A stretch of DNA of 64,000 bases from Novosphingobium sp. SG919. Its GTDB lineage: Bacteria; Pseudomonadota; Alphaproteobacteria; Sphingomonadales; Sphingomonadaceae. How positions within the stretch are numbered: position 1 is the stretch's first letter; the number at the start of each line of letters is the position of its first letter. Positions 18,935 through 28,628 of the stretch are shown in pieces. The translations under genes and the position numbers were made by a program. The notes beneath the pieces are model-generated. The model saw only the letters and a program-made list of their open reading frames with translations, did no database searches and was not told the origin of the DNA. The stretch covers positions 868,001 to 932,000 of the forward strand of contig NZ_JABCNG010000001.1 of the NCBI RefSeq assembly GCF_012932495.1, in the 5' to 3' direction.

Positions 18935-20506
18935 TTAAGCAGAAGTGACGGCCCTGGCCCAGCCTTTGCGCGCGGGTTTCAGTGTCTTGAGGAACGCGGC
19001 GGCGCTGTCGCGGTATTCGGCTTGCTTTTCGGCGCTCATGCGGCGCCAGGTGGCGTAAGGATTGGCAAGACGCGGGTTTCCGGCCAGCTTGTCTTCGTTG
19101 CGGGCGAGGAAATCCCAGTAGAGTGCGTTGAACGGGCAGGCTTTCTCGCCGGTCTTGCGCTTCACGTCATAGGCGCAAGTGCCGCAATAGTCGCTCATCC
19201 GGTCGATATAGGCGCCGCTGGCGGCATAGGGCTTGGATGCCAGCTTGCCGCCATCGGCGTAGAGCGCCATGCCCGCCACGTTGGGCAGTTCCACCCATTC
19301 GAAGGCATCGGCATAGACCACCAGGAACCAGTCGGCCACATCCTGCGGAGACAGTCCCGCGAGCAGCGCGAAATTGCCCATGACCATCAGTCGCTGGATA
19401 TGGTGGGCATAGGCATTCTTGTGCGTGGCGCGCACGCAATCGGCCACGCAGGCCATCTGCGTTTCGCCGGTCCACCAGAATTCGGGCAGGGGGCGGGTGG
19501 CGTCCAGTTCGTTGGCCTGGGCCAGATCGGGCATGGTCAGCCAATAGATGCCGCGCACATATTCGCGCCAGCCGATCACCTGGCGGATGAAGCCTTCCAC
19601 CGCCTCGATCGGGGCGCGGCCTTCGCGCCATTCGGCCTCGGCCAGGCGGCACATCTCCACCGGGTCGATCAGCCCGATGTTGAGCGCGGGGCTGATCACC
19701 GCGTGATACATCGTGTCCGTGCCGGCCACCATCGCGTCCTGATAGCGGCCGAACAGCGGCAGGCGGGTTTTGAGGAAGCGGTCGAACGCATGCTCGGCTT
19801 GCGCCGCCGTGACCGGCCAGGCGAAGTGATCCAGGCTGCCGAAGTGATCCTCGAACCGCGCAGCGACCAGATCGAGCACTTCGCGCGTGATCGCATCGGG
19901 CGCAAAGTGCGAAACAGCGGGCGGGCGGCAATCGGCATCGGGGCCGCCGCGGTTTTCCGCGTCGAAATTCCACTTGCCGCCGACCGGTTTTTCGCCGTCC
20001 ATCAGCAGACCGGTCTTGCGGCGCATGTCGCGGTAGAAGAATTCCATGCGCCATTGCCGGCGCCCGGCGGCCCACTGATAGAAATCGGGCAGGGGGCAGA
20101 CGAAGCGGGTATCGGGCAAGACGCGCACGCGCACGCCCAGGCTTTCGCGCCAGGCATCGATCATCGCGCGCACCCGCCATTCGCCCGGCTCGGTCACCTG
20201 CACGCCGCGCGCGCCGTGGCGCTTCACCGCGCGGGCCACTTCGCCGCTGAAATTGCCGGTGTTGGCGGGATCGTCCAGCGTGACGTAATCGACCGTGAAG
20301 CCCTTTTCGCGCAGCTCTTGCGCAAAATGGCGCATGGCCGAAAAGATCATGGCGATCTTGGCCTTGTGGTGGCGGACGTATTGCGTTTCGTCCCACACTT
20401 CCATCATCAGCACGACAGTATCGCCGGGCGCGCGGTCGGCCAGGCTGGACAGGCCATGCGAAAGCTGGTCGCCCAGCACGGGGACGAGAACGGGACCCTT
20501 TGTCAT
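18935..20506 (-). CDS. FeS-type cryptochrome/(6-4) photolyase (FeS-BCP, PhrB-like)
   Basis: A 523-residue member of the deoxyribodipyrimidine photolyase-related family. The N-terminal Rossmann domain starts 'VLVPVLGDQLSHGLSSL'; 'GWREYVRGIYW' and 'HHIQRLMVMGNFALLAGL' are FAD-domain signatures. Four Cys positioned as in Agrobacterium PhrB for a 4Fe-4S cluster are seen: one in 'TQMACVADC', two in 'DYCGTCAYD' and one in 'EKACPFN'. These enzymes use light, FAD and a lumazine-type antenna to repair (6-4) photoproducts. It starts 5 bases after the priA stop, so the two are probably co-transcribed. Repair rather than signalling is inferred from PhrB. Confidence 0.88.
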   Translation of the reverse strand: MTKGPVLVPVLGDQLSHGLSSLADRAPGDTVVLMMEVWDETQYVRHHKAKIAMIFSAMRHFAQELREKGFTVDYVTLDDPANTGNFSGEVARAVKRHGARGVQVTEPGEWRVRAMIDAWRESLGVRVRVLPDTRFVCPLPDFYQWAAGRRQWRMEFFYRDMRRKTGLLMDGEKPVGGKWNFDAENRGGPDADCRPPAVSHFAPDAITREVLDLVAARFEDHFGSLDHFAWPVTAAQAEHAFDRFLKTRLPLFGRYQDAMVAGTDTMYHAVISPALNIGLIDPVEMCRLAEAEWREGRAPIEAVEGFIRQVIGWREYVRGIYWLTMPDLAQANELDATRPLPEFWWTGETQMACVADCVRATHKNAYAHHIQRLMVMGNFALLAGLSPQDVADWFLVVYADAFEWVELPNVAGMALYADGGKLASKPYAASGAYIDRMSDYCGTCAYDVKRKTGEKACPFNALYWDFLARNEDKLAGNPRLANPYATWRRMSAEKQAEYRDSAAAFLKTLKPARKGWARAVTSA

Positions 20507-20511
20507 CCCGC

Positions 20512-22704
20512 TTAAACGAAGCTGTAGGGGTCGATATCCACGGCCACGCGTACCCCTTGGGGAAAGCGGAACGGTTCGAGCCACTGGCGGATGACTTTCT
20601 GCACTTCGCTCGACCGCCGCGCATTGACCAGCAGGCGATATCGATAGCGCCCACGCAACAGCGAGAGCGGGGCAGGGGCAGGGCCGAGGATCATTACGTC
20701 ATCGAGCCGGGGCGCAGTGCCGCCGATAGCGCGGGCGGCGTCGCGCGCTTCGGCTTCGTCCTCGCTCGACACGATGATCGCTGCCCAGCGGCCGAAGGGC
20801 GGGGCATGGGCGTCACGCCTGGCTTCGGTTTCGGCGGCATAGAACGCGTCGCGCTCCCCGCTGGCCAGGGCGGCGATCACCGGGGCATCGGGATGGCGCG
20901 TCTGGATCAGGACTTCGCCCGGCTTCTCGCCGCGCCCGGCGCGCCCGGCGACTTGCGCCACCTGCTGATAGGTCCGCTCGGCCGCGCGCAAGTCGCCCCC
21001 TTCCAGGCCCATGTCGGCATCGACCACGCCGACCAGCGTGAGATCGGGGAAGTGATAGCCCTTTGTCACCAATTGCGTTCCCACGATCACGTCGATGGCC
21101 TTGTTTTCCGCTTGGGCCACGAATTCGGCCGCTTTGGCCGCGCTGGTCAACGTGTCCGAAGTGACAAGGGCCACGCGGGCCTCGGGCAGGATCGTGGCGA
21201 CTTCATCTGCAATCCGCTCCACGCCGGGGCCGCAGGCGACCAGGCAATCGGGCTCTCCGCATTCGGGGCAGGCGCGCGGCGTGGGCACCTCATGGCCGCA
21301 ATGATGGCAGGCGAGGCGCTGCGACAGGCGGTGCTCCACCAGCCAGGCCGAGCAATTGGGGCACTGGAAGCGATAGCCGCAGGTGCGGCACAAAGTGAGC
21401 GGGGCATAGCCGCGCCGGTTGAGGAACAGCAGGCTCTGCTCCCCCTTGGCCAGCCGATCGCGCAATCCTTCCACCAGCGGCGGGGCCAGCCAGTGGCCAC
21501 GCTCGGGCGGCTGTTCGCGCAAGTCCAGAATCTTGATGTCGGGCAGGCCGGCCCCGCCAAAGCGGCTGGGCAGCACCAGCCGTTCATAGCGCCCGGTGCT
21601 GGCCATGTGCAGGCTTTCCAGCGCAGGCGTGGCACTGGCCAGCACCACCGGCACGCTTTCGAAATGGCCGCGCATGACCGCCACGTCGCGCGCGTTGTAG
21701 CGCACGCCATCGTCCTGCTTGAACGAGATCTCGTGCGCTTCGTCCACCACGATCAGGCCGAGCGCGGCGAACGGCAGGAACAGCGCCGAGCGCGCGCCGA
21801 CCACCACTTGCGCGCGGCCTTGCGACACCGCTCGCCAGGCGCGCCGCCGTTCCGAGGATTTGAGCGAGGAATGCCAGGTGACCGGCGCCACGCCGAAGCG
21901 CGCCTCGAACCGTGACAGGAAGCTTTGCGTCAGGGCGATTTCGGGCAGCAGCACCAGGACCTGGCGGCCCTGTTCCATCGCGGCGGCGATGGCTTCGGCA
22001 TAAGTCTCGGTCTTGCCAGAGCCGGTCACGCCATCGAGCAGGAAGGTGGCAAAGCGCCGCGCGCCCACGGCGGCCACCAGCCGTCCGGCCACTTCGGCCT
22101 GGGCCGGCGTCAATTCCGGCACGGCATGGCGCGGATCGGCAGCGGGATAGGGGCGGTCGGCATCGACGGTGACCGGTTCGAGCAGCCCGGCATTGACCAT
22201 GCCGCGCAGCACGCCATCGGAAACCTCGGCAATTTCCGCCAGTTCGCGGATCGTCGCCTGCTGGTCGATCAGCAGGTCCATCGCCTGCGCGCGTTGCGGC
22301 GTCAGCCGGCCCGGTTCGCGGCCCGACAGGCGATATTCGGTCACCGTGCTGCCGCCCTGGAGCGCGGCGGTACTCGACAGTGCCATGCGCGCCACGGCGG
22401 CGAGCGGCGCCATGTAGTAATCGGCGCACCATTCGATCAGGCGGCGCAAGGGGGCGCCCAGCGGCGGCACCGGCAGCACGCCCAGGATCGGGCGCAGCTT
22501 GTGTTCGGGCACGTCGGCGCTGGGCAGGCGATCGGCTTCCCAAACCACGCCCAGGATCTGTCGCGGACCAAGCGGGCAGACCACCACCTGGCCGGGCACC
22601 ACGTCGAGATGGGCGGGCACCTTGTAATCGAGCGGACCCAGCGCGGCATTGAAGACCACGCAGCGAATGCGGCGGGCCGTGCGTTGTGGAGGCGGCTGGG
22701 TCAT
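20512..22704 (-). CDS. priA: Primosomal protein N' (replication-restart helicase PriA)
   Basis: A 730-residue PriA. The N-terminal 3'-DNA-binding domain is at about 10-110; the helicase core has Walker A 'GVTGSGKT' (225-232) and 'VVDEAHE' (DEAH at 321-324); the embedded zinc module has the paired cysteines 'CRTCGYRFQCPNC' and 'CHHCGHEVPTPRACPECGE'. PriA recognises stalled forks and D-loops and reloads the replicative helicase. ATG 22704 begins the family N-terminus; the frame is open for another 115 codons upstream without PriA likeness. It is divergent from the transaldolase-like gene. Confidence 0.97.
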   Translation of the reverse strand: MTQPPPQRTARRIRCVVFNAALGPLDYKVPAHLDVVPGQVVVCPLGPRQILGVVWEADRLPSADVPEHKLRPILGVLPVPPLGAPLRRLIEWCADYYMAPLAAVARMALSSTAALQGGSTVTEYRLSGREPGRLTPQRAQAMDLLIDQQATIRELAEIAEVSDGVLRGMVNAGLLEPVTVDADRPYPAADPRHAVPELTPAQAEVAGRLVAAVGARRFATFLLDGVTGSGKTETYAEAIAAAMEQGRQVLVLLPEIALTQSFLSRFEARFGVAPVTWHSSLKSSERRRAWRAVSQGRAQVVVGARSALFLPFAALGLIVVDEAHEISFKQDDGVRYNARDVAVMRGHFESVPVVLASATPALESLHMASTGRYERLVLPSRFGGAGLPDIKILDLREQPPERGHWLAPPLVEGLRDRLAKGEQSLLFLNRRGYAPLTLCRTCGYRFQCPNCSAWLVEHRLSQRLACHHCGHEVPTPRACPECGEPDCLVACGPGVERIADEVATILPEARVALVTSDTLTSAAKAAEFVAQAENKAIDVIVGTQLVTKGYHFPDLTLVGVVDADMGLEGGDLRAAERTYQQVAQVAGRAGRGEKPGEVLIQTRHPDAPVIAALASGERDAFYAAETEARRDAHAPPFGRWAAIIVSSEDEAEARDAARAIGGTAPRLDDVMILGPAPAPLSLLRGRYRYRLLVNARRSSEVQKVIRQWLEPFRFPQGVRVAVDIDPYSFV

Positions 22705-22900
22705 GCCAGGTGCATATAGGGTGCCAGGCGCAGGGGGCAAATGGGGAACGGCGTTTGCCCGGCCACGGGGAACAGGGCCAAGGGCGCATCGTTGATCAAA
22801 TGGCGCACACAACCGCACCTGACAGCGCGGCATAGCTGCCCTATAGCCCGCGCCAGATTCGCCGTTATCAAACCATAACCCACCGCGCAGGAAGCATCCC

Positions 22901-23554
22901 ATGAAGTTCTTTGTCGACACGGCCGATACCGCCGAAATCGCCGATCTGGCCGCCACCGGCCTGCTCGATGGCGTGACCACCAACCCCAGCCTGATTGCCA
23001 AGTCGGGCCGTGACTTCATCGAAGTGACGAAGGAAATCTGCCACCTCACGCACGGGCCGGTTTCGGCCGAAGTGGTGGCGCTCGATCACCCGACGATGAT
23101 GCGCGAGGCCGAGATCCTGCGCAAGATCGCCGACAACGTGTGCATCAAGGTGCCGCTGACGATCGACGGCCTCAAGACCTGCAAGAAGCTGACCGCCGAT
23201 GGCACCATGGTCAACGTCACGCTGTGCTTCTCGGCCAACCAGGCGCTGCTGGCGGCCAAGGCTGGCGCCACGTTCGTTTCGCCGTTCGTGGGCCGCCATG
23301 ACGACAACGGCTTCGATGGCATGGACCTGATCCGCGACATCCGCCTGATCTATGACAACTACAATTTCGAAACCGAAATCCTGGTCGCTTCCGTCCGCCA
23401 CGGCATCCACGTGCTGGAAAGCGCCCGCATCGGCGCCGACGTGATCACCGCGCCGCCGGCCGTGATCAAGGGCCTGTTCAAGCACGTGCTGACCGAAAAG
23501 GGCATCGAAGGGTTCCTTGCGGATTGGGCCAAGACCGGCCAATCTATCGGGTAA
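22901..23554 (+). CDS. fsa: Fructose-6-phosphate aldolase/transaldolase-like protein
   Basis: A 217-residue single-domain TIM-barrel of the small transaldolase (TalC/FSA) family: '[13 protein letters not shown]' at the start, '[13 protein letters not shown]', the Schiff-base Lys83 in 'CIKVPLT', '[17 protein letters not shown]' and 'SPFVGRHDD'. It transfers dihydroxyacetone units in the pentose phosphate pathway (transaldolase) or cleaves fructose-6-phosphate; which applies cannot be told from the sequence. It has its own intrinsic terminator, 10 bases after the stop. Confidence 0.93.
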   Translation: MKFFVDTADTAEIADLAATGLLDGVTTNPSLIAKSGRDFIEVTKEICHLTHGPVSAEVVALDHPTMMREAEILRKIADNVCIKVPLTIDGLKTCKKLTADGTMVNVTLCFSANQALLAAKAGATFVSPFVGRHDDNGFDGMDLIRDIRLIYDNYNFETEILVASVRHGIHVLESARIGADVITAPPAVIKGLFKHVLTEKGIEGFLADWAKTGQSIG

Positions 23555-23564
23555 GGATGAACCC

Positions 23565-23597
23565 GCGCCCCGGTTTTCGCAGCCGGGGCGCTATTTT
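23565..23597 (+). terminator. Intrinsic terminator after the transaldolase-like gene
   Basis: Perfect 9-base stem GCGCCCCGG / CCGGGGCGC (23565-23573 and 23583-23591) followed by TATTTT. It ends only about 18 bases before the TTG start of cobT, so cobT must rely on readthrough or on a promoter inside this very short gap. Confidence 0.75.
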
Positions 23598-23615
23598 GCG
23601 AAACTGGATTGATTC

Positions 23616-25433
23616 TTGGCTGCCGAATCCCCGCTCGATACCTTCCGCTCGGTTCTCACTGGCACGTCCCGCGCGCTTGCGGAACAGCCCGAAGTGGAAG
23701 TGGCCTGGACATCGGACCAGGCGAGCCAGACCGGCAAGCTGATGCGCGTGCCCATGCCCGGCCGCGCGCTGCCGGCCGACCAGGTGGCCCAAGCGCGCGG
23801 CGCGGCCGATTCGATGGCGCTCCGCCTGCGTTTTCATAATGAAGCCCTGCACAATGCCGGCGCGCCGGGCGAAATGCTCGCCCGCGCCTGTTACGATGCG
23901 GTGGAGCGAGTCCGCTACGAAGTGCTCGGCTCCGATGGCTATAGCGGGATGCGCGGCAATCTGGACGCCGTAACCGCGCAGCGCGTGGCCGCCGATCCGA
24001 TCAGCCGCGCGACCAAGCCCGAGGAAGTGCCGCTGCCGACCGCGCTTTCGCTGCTGCTGCGCGAAAAGCTGACCGGCGCGCCGATCCCGGCGCTGGCCAA
24101 GCTGGGCACCGACATGGTGCGTAGCTGGATCGAGGCCAAGGCGGGCGACGACATGGCCGGCCTGGCGGGTAGCCTGGAAGACCAGAAGGCGTTCCAGAAG
24201 CTCGCCCTCTCGATGCTTGGCCATCTCGATCTCACTCAAGTCTCTGCGCCCGAGCAGAACGAGAGCGAGGACGAGGAAAGCGAGGACGAGGACGACGGCA
24301 CCGAAAAGCCCGAGGACGCCGAATCCAGCGCCGACGACCAGCAGCCGATCGAACAGGCCGGTGACACGTCGGACGGGGAAGGCGATGGCGAGGACCAGGA
24401 AGAAGTCGAGCGTCCCGACGATGCCGCCGACGCCGACATGGCCGACGAGGGCGAGGAAGGCATGCTGCCGACCCGGCCCAACCGGCCGTGGACCGACTTG
24501 CCCGAAGACTTTGATTACAAGACCTATACCACCCGCTTCGACGAAGTGATCGCGGCGACGGACCTGTGCGACGAGGAAGAGCTGACGCGGCTGCGCGCTT
24601 ATCTCGACAACCAGATGAAGGGCCTGCAAAGCGTGGTCACGCGGCTGGCCAACCGGTTGCAGCGCCGGCTGATGGCGGCACAGAACCGCAGCTGGGATTT
24701 CGACCAGGAAGAAGGCCTGCTCGATGCCGCGCGGCTGGCGCGGGTCGTGATCGCGCCGGGCCACTCGCTGTCGTACAAGATCGAGCGCGAAGTGGAGTTC
24801 AAGGACACCGTCGTCACGCTGCTGATCGACAATTCCGGCTCGATGCGCGGGCGGCCGATTTCCATCGCGGCGATCAGCGCCGACATTCTCGCGCGCACGC
24901 TGGAGCGCTGCGGCGTGAAGACCGAAGTGCTGGGCTTCACCACCCGCGCCTGGAAGGGTGGCCAATCGCGCGAAGCATGGCTGGCCGGCGGCAAGCCCGC
25001 GCATCCGGGGCGGCTCAACGACTTGCGCCACATCGTTTACAAGAAGGCCGACGAACCCTGGCGCCGCGCGCGCAAGAACCTGGGCCTGATGATGCGCGAA
25101 GGCCTGCTGAAAGAGAACATCGACGGCGAGGCGCTGCTCTGGGCACACACCCGCATGCTCGCCCGCCCGGAAGACCGCCGCATCCTGATGGTGATTTCCG
25201 ACGGTGCGCCGGTGGACGACAGCACGCTGTCGGTCAACCATGCCGGCTACCTGGAACAGCATTTGCGCAAGGTGATCGACTGGATCGAAAAGCAGAGCCC
25301 GGTGCAACTGGTGGCCATCGGCATCGGCCATGACGTGACCCGCTATTACCGCCGCGCCGTTACCATCATGGACGTGGAGCAACTTGGCGGCACGATCGTG
25401 GAGCAACTGGCCGACTTGTTCGAGGTGGATTGA
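23616..25433 (+). CDS. cobT: Aerobic cobaltochelatase subunit CobT
   Basis: A 605-residue CobT. The start is a TTG at 23616: the protein then begins '[20 protein letters not shown]', as in other CobT proteins, and no in-frame ATG follows nearby. An N-terminal conserved domain (about 1-205) leads into a long Asp/Glu-rich linker (about 210-290), then a von Willebrand A domain with the MIDAS motif 'DNSGSM' (Asp405, Ser407, Ser409). With CobS (AAA+) it forms the chaperone ring that drives CobN to insert cobalt into hydrogenobyrinate a,c-diamide. CobS and CobN are not in the window. A terminator hairpin sits immediately upstream. Confidence 0.95.
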   Translation: MAAESPLDTFRSVLTGTSRALAEQPEVEVAWTSDQASQTGKLMRVPMPGRALPADQVAQARGAADSMALRLRFHNEALHNAGAPGEMLARACYDAVERVRYEVLGSDGYSGMRGNLDAVTAQRVAADPISRATKPEEVPLPTALSLLLREKLTGAPIPALAKLGTDMVRSWIEAKAGDDMAGLAGSLEDQKAFQKLALSMLGHLDLTQVSAPEQNESEDEESEDEDDGTEKPEDAESSADDQQPIEQAGDTSDGEGDGEDQEEVERPDDAADADMADEGEEGMLPTRPNRPWTDLPEDFDYKTYTTRFDEVIAATDLCDEEELTRLRAYLDNQMKGLQSVVTRLANRLQRRLMAAQNRSWDFDQEEGLLDAARLARVVIAPGHSLSYKIEREVEFKDTVVTLLIDNSGSMRGRPISIAAISADILARTLERCGVKTEVLGFTTRAWKGGQSREAWLAGGKPAHPGRLNDLRHIVYKKADEPWRRARKNLGLMMREGLLKENIDGEALLWAHTRMLARPEDRRILMVISDGAPVDDSTLSVNHAGYLEQHLRKVIDWIEKQSPVQLVAIGIGHDVTRYYRRAVTIMDVEQLGGTIVEQLADLFEVD

Positions 25434-25491
25434 GAGCGGGGCTGCCGGGGTTTGACAGGCTCAGCCCAAACGGGGTTTTGGGCCAGTTAAG

Positions 25492-25586
25492 CCCCATCCT
25501 CTTTAGAGGAGGGGGTTGGGGGTGGTGCGAACCCTTGCGCCAGGCGTCCACCACCCCCCGACCCCCTCCTTGCGAAGAGGATGGGG
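25492..25586. repeat. BIME-like double palindrome between cobT and cysS
   Basis: CCCCATCCTCTTTAGAGGAG near 25492 and its inverted counterpart ending at 25586 (GAAGAGGATGGGG) enclose a second inverted pair (GGGGGTGGTG / CCACCACCCCC). The core GGGGGTGGTGCGAACCCT reappears exactly at about 49303-49319, showing one repeat family. A partial copy of the CGACAGGCTCAG repeat is at about 25451-25475. Confidence 0.75.
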
Positions 25587-25639
25587 AGATAAACCAGCAA
25601 CCTTGACCTTGCGCCCGGATGCAAGGCAAAGCGCGCGCC

Positions 25640-27112
25640 ATGACCGACCAATCCGCCCCGCTCACGCTGTTCAACAGCCTTACCCGCGCGCTCGAACCTT
25701 TCGTGCCGGTTCATCCCGGTGAAGCGCGGGTCTATTCCTGCGGGCCGACGGTCTATAACTATCCCCATATCGGCAACATGCGCGCCTATGTCTTTGCCGA
25801 CGTGCTGGGCCGCACATTGTCGTGGAAGGGCTATGCGCTCACCCATGTGATCAACATCACCGATGTGGGCCACCTCACCGACGATGCCGACGCGGGCGAG
25901 GACAAGCTGGAAAAGGCGGCGAAGGCCAATGCCCAGTCGATCTGGGACATCGCGCGGCATTATACCCAGGCCTATTGGGCCGATATCGCGGCGCTCAACA
26001 TTCGCCAGCCGGCGCACTGGTCGATCGCCACCGACTATGTGCCGGCGATGATCGAATTTGCCCAGAGCATCGCCGACAAGCACTGCTACGAATTGCCCGG
26101 CGGCCTCTATTTCGATGTTTCGACCGTGGCCGACTATGGCAAGCTGGCGCGCGCCGCCACGGACGAGGGCGAGGGCCGGATCGAGCAGGTGGAAGGCAAG
26201 CGCCACCAGGCCGATTTCGCCATCTGGCGCAAGACCCCGCCGGGCGAGACGCGGCAGATGGAATGGGACAGCCCCTGGGGCCGCGGCGCGCCGGGCTGGC
26301 ACCTGGAATGCTCGGTCATGTCGGGCAAGCTCCTCGGCTTTCCGTTCGATATCCACACCGGCGGGATCGACCACCGCGAGATCCACCACCCCAACGAAAT
26401 CGCGCAGAACCAGGCGTTCTGCTGCGCCGGCAGCCTCACCGATCCGGCCAATTCCGGCGCGCGGATGTGGATGCACAACAATTTCCTGGTCGAACGCTCA
26501 GGCAAGATGAGCAAGTCCTCGGGCGAGTTCCTGCGGCTGCAACTGCTGATCGACAAGGGCTACCACCCGCTGGCCTATCGCCTGCTGTGCCTCCAGGCGC
26601 ATTATCGCAGCGAGCTGGAGTTCTCCTGGGAAGGCCTGGGCGCGGCGCTGACGCGGTTGAAGCGGCTGGTGATGGCCGTGGCGCAACTCAAGGAACGGGC
26701 CGAGCCGGGCGTGGATGTTTCGGGCTGGCAGGCGCATGCCAAGCTCGCTCCGCTGGTGGCGCGTTTCGACGCGGCGATTGCCGAAGACCTCAACACCGCC
26801 GTGGCGCTCACCGTGCTGGACGAAGCCGTGGCGCTCAAGAAGATTGATCCCGCGCTGAAACTGGCGGCAATCGGGGCGTTCGACAGTGTGCTGGGCCTCA
26901 ACCTGCTCACCCTGTCCCGCACCGATCTGCGCCTGCGCCCCAAGGCGGCGACGGTGACCGAGGATGAAATCGCGCAGAAGATCGCCGCCCGCCACGAAGC
27001 CCGCGCCATCAAGGACTTTGCCCAAAGCGACGCCCTGCGCGACGAACTGGCGGCCCAAGGCGTGGACGCGATGGACGGCGATCCGCTGGGCTGGGACTGG
27101 CGGCTGGGCTGA
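25640..27112 (+). CDS. cysS: Cysteinyl-tRNA synthetase
   Basis: A 490-residue class I synthetase. Cys34 in 'YSCGPTVYN' is a zinc/substrate ligand; 'PHIGN' at 42-46 is the HIGH motif and 'KMSKS' at 289-293 the second ATP motif; 'GWHLECSVM' and 'GIDHREIHHPNE' are zinc-site blocks. It charges tRNA-Cys in the cytoplasm. The start at ATG 25640 matches the family N-terminus; the frame reaches 25619. It stands between two repeat elements with no obvious operon partners. Confidence 0.97.
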   Translation: MTDQSAPLTLFNSLTRALEPFVPVHPGEARVYSCGPTVYNYPHIGNMRAYVFADVLGRTLSWKGYALTHVINITDVGHLTDDADAGEDKLEKAAKANAQSIWDIARHYTQAYWADIAALNIRQPAHWSIATDYVPAMIEFAQSIADKHCYELPGGLYFDVSTVADYGKLARAATDEGEGRIEQVEGKRHQADFAIWRKTPPGETRQMEWDSPWGRGAPGWHLECSVMSGKLLGFPFDIHTGGIDHREIHHPNEIAQNQAFCCAGSLTDPANSGARMWMHNNFLVERSGKMSKSSGEFLRLQLLIDKGYHPLAYRLLCLQAHYRSELEFSWEGLGAALTRLKRLVMAVAQLKERAEPGVDVSGWQAHAKLAPLVARFDAAIAEDLNTAVALTVLDEAVALKKIDPALKLAAIGAFDSVLGLNLLTLSRTDLRLRPKAATVTEDEIAQKIAARHEARAIKDFAQSDALRDELAAQGVDAMDGDPLGWDWRLG

Positions 27113-27132
27113 CTCCGCGGACGGGCCAGATG

Positions 27133-27209
27133 CCCTTCGACAGGCTCAGGGCGAACGGAAGTTGCAGAAAAGTCTGTGAAATCCGTTCGGGCAGAGCTTG
27201 TCGAAGCCC
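27133..27209. repeat. Dispersed inverted repeat (CTTCGACAGGCTCAGGG type) after cysS
   Basis: CCCTTCGACAGGCTCAGGGC at 27133 and its near-complement ending TTGTCGAAG at about 27206 form long arms around a loop of about 25 bases. This palindrome type is widespread in sphingomonad genomes, usually between genes. Confidence 0.7.
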
Positions 27210-27231
27210 CAGGCGGTTTCGCGCCGAGCGC

Positions 27232-27948
27232 TCATCGCTTGGGAACGACCGTCAGCTTGTAGGGGATGTAGAGCAAGACGCCCGTCAACCCGTCGCGCGC
27301 CCATTCCACCGGGCGGCTGAGGCCTTCCACTTCCACGGCATAGTCCGCGCCAAAGGCTTCACTGGTGGCGTGGGCATCGGCCGCCACGGCGCGCGCGATG
27401 GCAGGGCGGTATTGGTCGGGCGCGACGACAGACAGCGTCAAGTCGCCATCTTCCTCCATAAGTGCGCGCCCAACCGGCTTCACCATCATGATGAATGCGG
27501 TAATTCGCGCCTGTGCGCTCCGCGCGTCTACCTTGTCGGACAGCGGCACTTTGACCAACACGGTCAGCGCCTGGCTATCGGGACGGTTGGTGCGTTTGAG
27601 CGTCAGGCTGCGATAGTTGGCCGTGGTCACCGGTTCTACGACCGTTTCGCCATGGGCCAGGCTGACACCGGCCTTGTCCGCCGCCGCGATGGCGCTGGCG
27701 AGCATGGCGTAGATTTCATCGGCCCGCTGCGTGGCATCGCGGGTGTCGCCGGTGATGCTGACTGGCATGACGGCGAAATCCGCCATGCGATGCAGCCCCA
27801 CGGCGGGGCGATCGGCACTGTAATCGTCGGCGTCACGGCGCTGGGCCGTGACGATAACTTCCCCGCTGCCGGATTGGGCCTGCGCCGGGCTGGCTAGGCT
27901 TCCAAGCGCCAGGGCCAGCCCCAACGTGCCGCGATACGAACGTGTCAT
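27232..27948 (-). CDS. Exported protein of unknown function
   Basis: A 238-residue protein with a signal peptide ('RGTLGLALALGSLASPAQAQ'). The first mature residues 'SGEVIVTAQRRDADDY' resemble the plug start of TonB receptors, but the protein is far too short for a receptor and no plug or barrel follows. The rest is soluble-looking with alternating beta/alpha character ('YRSLTLKRTNRPDSQALTVL', 'KVPLSDKVDARSAQARITAF'), loosely like SIMPL-type periplasmic proteins. The start at ATG 27948 is set by the signal peptide. It is followed upstream on the same strand by another unknown gene. No function assigned. Confidence 0.6.
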   Translation of the reverse strand: MTRSYRGTLGLALALGSLASPAQAQSGSGEVIVTAQRRDADDYSADRPAVGLHRMADFAVMPVSITGDTRDATQRADEIYAMLASAIAAADKAGVSLAHGETVVEPVTTANYRSLTLKRTNRPDSQALTVLVKVPLSDKVDARSAQARITAFIMMVKPVGRALMEEDGDLTLSVVAPDQYRPAIARAVAADAHATSEAFGADYAVEVEGLSRPVEWARDGLTGVLLYIPYKLTVVPKR

Positions 27949-28025
27949 CCTCAGGCCCTCCCGTTTGACCAGAGGGTTGCGAGCGAATGACGCGACCGTC
28001 AACCCAGCTCGGCCTGCTTTGCCGA

Positions 28026-28397
28026 TCACCCCTGGTCGAGCAGCAGCAGTTCCAGTTCCACTTCCAGCGTGCGTTGCGGCAGCACGGTTTCGTCGGTGCG
28101 CACCACGGTCACGTCCGCGACCAGGGCGCCAGGGACAGTGAATTCGTGATCGGGCAGGGCGGCGATCAGGGCTTCGCCGTCGTCGCAGGCTTCCCAGCCG
28201 GTGTAGCGCAGCACCACGGTGTGGCGGGCGCCGGAAAACGTGACGCTGGCCCAAGGCTGCTCGCGGTGGTCGATCAACTGCGCGCTGCGGCCGGCGAGGG
28301 CGAGCACGCTGCGCACCACGCGGGGGGCGAGTCCCGTGCCGACTCGGCGCTTGCGAGGGGCGGTGGCTTGGCCGAATGGATCGTGATCGCGCAGCAT
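28026..28397 (-). CDS. Conserved hypothetical protein
   Basis: A 123-residue protein without signal peptide or membrane segment. Visible blocks are 'RVVRSVLALAGRSAQLIDHR', 'ASVTFSGARHTVVLRYTGWE' and 'HEFTVPGALVADVTVVRTDE', ending in a hydrophobic Leu-rich strand. It looks like a small alpha/beta protein. ATG 28397 with AGGA nine bases upstream is preferred over an earlier TTG. It is divergent from the S24 regulator, with about 230 bases of shared promoter space. I do not recognise the family. Confidence 0.6.
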   Translation of the reverse strand: MLRDHDPFGQATAPRKRRVGTGLAPRVVRSVLALAGRSAQLIDHREQPWASVTFSGARHTVVLRYTGWEACDDGEALIAALPDHEFTVPGALVADVTVVRTDETVLPQRTLEVELELLLLDQG

Positions 28398-28628
28398 CGA
28401 AGGCAATCCTCTGTTTGAATTTCAAAGAAGTTCATGAAATGTTCCGCATGCCCTTTGCCAAAACGGCGGCAGCGGTGGCTGGTCTGGATGGTTAAGACCC
28501 TGGTTTGAATCGTGGCATGAAATTTCCTCGGTTTCCGGTGCAGTCCTGTGGACAAATCCCGATAAAAATCCTATAACCATGGCTCAGGACCTAGTGTCTA
28601 GGAAAAATCCTTCGAGTTTGGACGCACC

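Noticed and set aside
23555..23615. Cobalamin riboswitch before cobT
   Set aside because: The 61-base gap is too short and lacks a B12-box; it contains only a terminator hairpin.
28407..28628. LexA/SOS box in front of the S24 regulator
   Set aside because: No GTTC-N7-GTTC (alphaproteobacterial SOS box) arrangement was found by eye.
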